Shown piece by piece: positions 60,990 through 64,000 of a DNA stretch of 64,000 bases. The DNA is from Sphingobacteriales bacterium (lineage in GTDB: Bacteria > Bacteroidota > Bacteroidia > Chitinophagales > Chitinophagaceae): assembly GCA_004144175.1 (NCBI GenBank), contig SEFT01000002.1, positions 62,001-126,000 of the forward strand, in the 5' to 3' direction. Position 1 is the first letter of the stretch. Each line of letters starts with the position of its first letter. The notes below the pieces were generated by a model. That model searched no databases and had not been told where the DNA came from. It saw only the letters and a list, made by a program, of their open reading frames with translations. The translations under genes were made by a program, and so were the position numbers.

Positions 60990-61700
60990 TTACTGTACCG
61001 CATTGCCCTTACGCACATGCCTGAAAAAATAGCCGCTCTTATACTCCAACAGGTACATTATTCCCGCGGTAAAAGTAGTACCTAATATACTGCCAACATA
61101 TATATCGAGAAAAAAATGGGCGGCAAGGTATATGCGCGTAACACCGGTAAAAAGGGCAAGCACAAACAGCACTAAAGCCCAAGGCCTGTAGCGTGGCGGC
61201 AGAAAGAACGATACAAAACAAAACAGGCAGAATGCCGCACAGGTATGGCCCGACGGAAAACTACGATTCATATACCGGTGCCATTCGGGCAGGGTATGTA
61301 TCCAAGGTGCTTCTTTAAAATAGTTGAGGGGACGTGGAGCATTAATACTGCTCTTTACTACCTGTACAATGATGCTGGGCAGCGCATTAGCTATCAGCGC
61401 AGCAACAACATAAAAGCGGTTTCGTAGCCCAGGAAAAGCAAGTAGTAATATGAGCAGTATTACAGAAAACTCCAGCTCTCCCATACGCGTACCCCAGGCC
61501 ATCAGCACATCCAGCACATCATTGTGCCGGCTGTTGATCATGTAGAAAAGCGTACGCTTGTCGGCGACCAGCAAAGAGATGCCGCCAACTACTACCCAAA
61601 TAAAAAATGGAATAAAAAAGTACGGATTATAGGAGATGTACGGCCGTTCTTTAATGATTATTTTTTCCGTTTGCTTATCAAGTGCTTTACCCGATTCCAT
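60990..61700 (-). CDS. PAP2 family phosphatase
   Basis: 236 residues from ATG 61700 (MESGKALDKQ), with an earlier in-frame start that would lie well inside the upstream gene. About five membrane helices and the three PAP2 motifs: K-x6-RP (KSSINAPRP), PSGH (SFPSGHTCA) and S/T-R-x5-H-x3-D (TRIYLAAHFFLD). It dephosphorylates a lipid phosphate such as undecaprenyl diphosphate, phosphatidate or lipid A. The start overlaps the LptF/G 3' end by 43 bp; GT39 follows by 9 bp. Confidence 0.92.
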   Translation of the reverse strand: MESGKALDKQTEKIIIKERPYISYNPYFFIPFFIWVVVGGISLLVADKRTLFYMINSRHNDVLDVLMAWGTRMGELEFSVILLILLLAFPGLRNRFYVVAALIANALPSIIVQVVKSSINAPRPLNYFKEAPWIHTLPEWHRYMNRSFPSGHTCAAFCLFCFVSFFLPPRYRPWALVLFVLALFTGVTRIYLAAHFFLDIYVGSILGTTFTAGIMYLLEYKSGYFFRHVRKGNAVQ

Positions 61701-63115
61701 GCGCGAAGATACCACTCCTTGTTTAAAATAGGCGAATCGTTGCGTGCTTGGTTGATAAGAATGAATGCTATGGGCAGCAGCATTCCGGTAGCCATCCACA
61801 TACCCTGCCATGCAGGCAACGAGTTGGTTTTGGCCATCTTCTCACCCGTCATCGACATGATATGGAAGACCACGAAGAATACCACAGCAATAACCAGTGG
61901 CATACCCAGCCCACCCTTACGAATGATAGCACCCAGCGGCGCACCTATCAGGAACAACAATACGCAGGCAAATGAAAGCGTAAACTTGCGGTGCCATTCG
62001 ATGTTGAATTTCAGGTAGTTCTCTGTCTGCATCTTTTTGTCCAGTGCCGTAATATCGAGCATACCGCGGGTATTGCGCACCTGGCTCACAGCCAGTTGCA
62101 CTACTTTGGCCTTAATAGAGTCATCTACCAGCTGGAGGAATGAAGAATCGTAAACTTTTGCGGGAGCCTTGGTAGTGCGCATCATGCTATCCAGCTGTCC
62201 GCGCTCGGTACCGTTGTTGAAAGAGGTAAGGTAGGGCCCCACATACATCCCTACATTACTGGCAATGGTCTTGTCGTACTTCTTCATGCTATCCAGCCGT
62301 TCATTCAGCTGGCTCACATCCATCATCTGGTAAGCGTCTTTAAAGAGGTCTTCATTGGTGCGGCTCAGCTTAAAGGAAGAAAGGTCAAATACCTTATCCC
62401 AGTTCTTAAAGTTCATCCGCATCTGCTTACGCAGCGGCTTTACACCGTTGTCCTCATAAGTTTCTTCATACCTCCAGCCGTCCTTAAGCCTGAATATCAG
62501 GAACTGCTTGTCCGGAGACGGTATCATCATGCCCTCTTTTGCAAGCACCACTTTATCATTGCCAATACCGCTGGAGTGGTCGTAGATGATGACATTACGA
62601 ATGGTACGCCCATCCTTGTCTTTCTCTCCTACCCTGATGGAAAATCCCTCGATGTCTTTATTGAACTGCCCGGGCTTAATATTGAACGCAGGCTTTGAGT
62701 TACGGAGGTCGTATAGCAGTGACAGCGCCTTAAGGTTGGCGTATGGTATCACATTGTTGTTGAAGAGAAATCCCAATCCGGCTATGCCGATAATGAATAT
62801 GAGCAGCGGACTCATAAAGCGCAAAAGGGAAATACCGGCCGACTTAATGGCTACTAATTCGAAAGCCTCACCCATACTACCAAACGTCATGATAGATGCC
62901 AGGAGGATGCCAAGCGGCAGTGCCAGCGGCACCATGGTGGTCGACATATAGAATAGCAGCTGCACAATCATCCATGTACCCAGCCCTTTGCCAATAAGCT
63001 CATCCATATACAGCCAGAAAAACTGCATAACGAGAACGAACAGCGTAACGAAAAAGGTAACAATGAAAGGACCGATGAAACTGCGTAGGATCAGTATGTC
63101 CAGCTTCTTTATCAA
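61658..63115 (-). CDS. LptF/LptG family permease
   Basis: About 485 residues of the YjgP/YjgQ family, the membrane part of the LPS transport ABC machine. N-terminal KKLDILILRSFIGPFIVTFFVTLF, MVPLALPLGILLASIMTFGSMGEAFELVAIKSAGIS (LptF/G signature), a periplasmic jelly-roll-like central domain and three C-terminal helices. The open frame can start at TTG 63139, but that codon lies inside a promoter -7 box; TTG at 63115 (MIKKLDILI) fits both the family and the leader better. It heads an operon with PAP2 and GT39. Confidence 0.92.
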   Translation of the reverse strand: MIKKLDILILRSFIGPFIVTFFVTLFVLVMQFFWLYMDELIGKGLGTWMIVQLLFYMSTTMVPLALPLGILLASIMTFGSMGEAFELVAIKSAGISLLRFMSPLLIFIIGIAGLGFLFNNNVIPYANLKALSLLYDLRNSKPAFNIKPGQFNKDIEGFSIRVGEKDKDGRTIRNVIIYDHSSGIGNDKVVLAKEGMMIPSPDKQFLIFRLKDGWRYEETYEDNGVKPLRKQMRMNFKNWDKVFDLSSFKLSRTNEDLFKDAYQMMDVSQLNERLDSMKKYDKTIASNVGMYVGPYLTSFNNGTERGQLDSMMRTTKAPAKVYDSSFLQLVDDSIKAKVVQLAVSQVRNTRGMLDITALDKKMQTENYLKFNIEWHRKFTLSFACVLLFLIGAPLGAIIRKGGLGMPLVIAVVFFVVFHIMSMTGEKMAKTNSLPAWQGMWMATGMLLPIAFILINQARNDSPILNKEWYLRAWNRVKHLISKRKK

Positions 63116-63136
63116 ACGATTGCGACTGCTTTTTTG

Positions 63137-63144
63137 CAAACCTA
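63137..63144 (-). promoter_or_regulatory. -7 box of the lptF/G-PAP2-GT39 operon
   Basis: Minus-strand TAGGTTTG, an exact TAnnTTTG match, 21 nt upstream of the proposed TTG start at 63115. It overlaps the more upstream candidate start, which argues against that start. Confidence 0.6.
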
Positions 63145-63205
63145 CATATAATAGGCTACAGCGAAAACATAAAAATATGAAAATGCCGCGCGGCTACGAC
63201 AACTA

Positions 63206-63230
63206 AAAAGGCTTGCAGTAAGCAAGCCTT
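63206..63230 (-). terminator. Terminator of the START-domain gene
   Basis: AAGGCTTGC (63208-63216) pairs with GCAAGCCTT (63222-63230), with a T-run on the minus strand beyond it. Confidence 0.75.
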
Positions 63231-63248
63231 CTGTTTATTCAGTTCTTA

Positions 63249-63632
63249 TTAGCTTCCTATACGGTGTTTCAAGTCGCTCACCTGCGAGTTCCAGAGACGT
63301 TCCTGGTCTTTCAGGTCTATCTTATCAGCAAAGTCGGTGATCTTCAGTATGGTTTCGTTAGTTATCGGACTTTGCTCAATGCGAAACTCAAAGAACTCAT
63401 CATCGCCATAATAGTCCCAGCGGTATTTGATGTATTCATTCTCTGATGCTTCTACTACATCGGCAGTATCAACAGAGCCATTCCAGCTAAAGTAGAAAGT
63501 ATGATCGCGTTGGTCCACTTTATCGGCAAACCACTCCTGCAAGCCTACAGGGGTAGAAAGGAATTCGTATAGAATAACCGGAGAACAACGAACGGGAAAC
63601 TCCAGGCTGTACATTACTTTTTTCTTACTCAT
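63249..63632 (-). CDS. START-like / AHSA1-type domain protein
   Basis: 127 residues from ATG at 63632 (MSKKKVMYSLEFPVRCSP). Single START/Bet v1-like domain: SLEFPVRCSPVILYEFLSTPVGLQEWFADKV, TFYFSWNGSVDTADVVE, EYIKYRWDYYGDDEFFEFRIEQ and TILKITDFADKIDLKDQERLW. It resembles proteins of the AHSA1/START-like family common in Bacteroidota; ligand and role unknown. It is monocistronic with its own terminator and lies near rpoD, divergently. Confidence 0.85.
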   Translation of the reverse strand: MSKKKVMYSLEFPVRCSPVILYEFLSTPVGLQEWFADKVDQRDHTFYFSWNGSVDTADVVEASENEYIKYRWDYYGDDEFFEFRIEQSPITNETILKITDFADKIDLKDQERLWNSQVSDLKHRIGS

Positions 63633-63895
63633 CTTTGTTAATTCACTTAAGGAGATAACTCTCAGGCTGCAATAATAGAAAAAGGATTGAAGAATCAAAA
63701 TTTTTTAAGCGAAGCCGCTTCATCAGGACTACAAAAAACGCTACAACCTGCTGTTTATGCGCTGTTAAGAATTCCTTAATTTTTTTTGGGTTGAATTGTG
63801 TTGACACTTAGATTTGCCATAGAAATGTCAATAAACATTCATTTTCAACCTTTACTGCTTCTATTCTCAAACCATTCAAAGCTTTGCCTATGTCC
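63633..63895. other. 263-bp divergent intergenic region
   Basis: Holds the rpoD promoter and leader. No gene was found in it. Confidence 0.7.
63785..63816 (+). promoter_or_regulatory. Promoter of rpoD
   Basis: TTTG at 63785-63788, then 20 bp, then TAGATTTG at 63809-63816: both elements of the Bacteroidota promoter consensus (TTTG...TAnnTTTG) at the right spacing. The leader to the ATG at 63896 is about 70-75 nt. Confidence 0.7.
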
Positions 63896-64000
63896 ATGCG
63901 TCAGCTAAAAATCACGAAGTCCATTACCAATCGTGAAAGCCAGTCTCTAGAAAAATATCTGCAGGAGATCGGTAAAGTGGATCTGATCACTCCGGAAGAA
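63896..64000 (+). CDS. rpoD: RNA polymerase primary sigma factor, 5' end only
   Basis: The first 35 residues, [16 protein letters not shown]..., then [18 protein letters not shown], match the well-conserved start of Bacteroidota RpoD/SigA (region 1.2). The remaining about 250 residues lie outside the window. The Bacteroidota primary sigma recognises the TTTG/TAnnTTTG promoters found throughout this window, including its own. Confidence 0.93.
   Translation, partial: MRQLKITKSITNRESQSLEKYLQEIGKVDLITPEE

Overview
This window is ordinary chromosome from a member of the Bacteroidota, most likely a Chitinophagaceae-like (order Chitinophagales) bacterium; the lineage is inferred, not proven. The indications are many proteins with type IX secretion (T9SS) C-terminal sorting domains, a PorP/SprF-type protein, a gliding-motility-associated C-terminal domain, promoters with the TAnnTTTG -7 box, an Fnr/Crp + SMR pair, a LytS/LytTR two-component pair with a sensory propeller, and a final partial gene that reads as the Bacteroidota primary sigma factor. 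Shine-Dalgarno sequences are generally not evident.

Layout. 1-5.2 kb: end of a DUF1684 gene, then the minus-strand outer-membrane biogenesis operon uppS-bamA-skp-skp. 5.4-12.6 kb: upp, a PorP/SprF protein, mpg, an RsmI-like methyltransferase, a serine hydrolase, and an alpha/beta hydrolase-glycosyltransferase 2-small membrane protein unit. 12.7-16.3 kb: a long acyl-CoA dehydrogenase, a HerA-like ATPase (DUF853) and a small partner ORF. 16.3-19.1 kb: two tandem T9SS-secreted paralogs. 19.1-25.4 kb: RlmK-like methyltransferase, MORN-type secreted protein, iscA, frr, a sterol-desaturase-family protein, an EVE protein and a methyltransferase broken by a stop codon. 24.4-29.7 kb: a compact minus-strand operon ftcD-lpxK-rnr-polyprenyl synthase.

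29.8-38 kb is the most accessory stretch: two more tandem T9SS proteins, a GNAT, two lipoproteins, a methyltransferase, a DUF985 cupin, a Crp/Fnr regulator beside a Gdx/SugE-like transporter, and an ISAon1-like insertion sequence with 24-bp inverted ends and a perfect 8-bp target duplication but a frameshifted transposase. A tRNA-Arg(ACG) follows. 38.2-51.5 kb: rlmH, a rhomboid protease, tilS, a TPR protein, DinB, a PNGase F-like secreted enzyme, der, rimO, a LytS-type sensor kinase with its LytTR regulator, and dprA. 51.5-59.4 kb: a DUF6438 lipoprotein, a large T9SS protein, a ferredoxin divergent from a LuxC-type acyl-CoA reductase, a gliding-motility/Ig-like protein and a frameshifted zinc-ribbon gene. 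59.4-64 kb: an lptF/G-PAP2-glycosyltransferase 39 operon, a START-like protein, and the start of rpoD with a good promoter.

No CRISPR array, prophage, integrase, recognisable defence island or biosynthetic cluster was seen. The window is mostly housekeeping and envelope genes. The less ordinary points are three broken genes, the recently inserted IS, two tandem pairs of secreted paralogs, a 48-bp imperfect direct repeat, and convergent gene pairs that overlap by exactly their stop codons.
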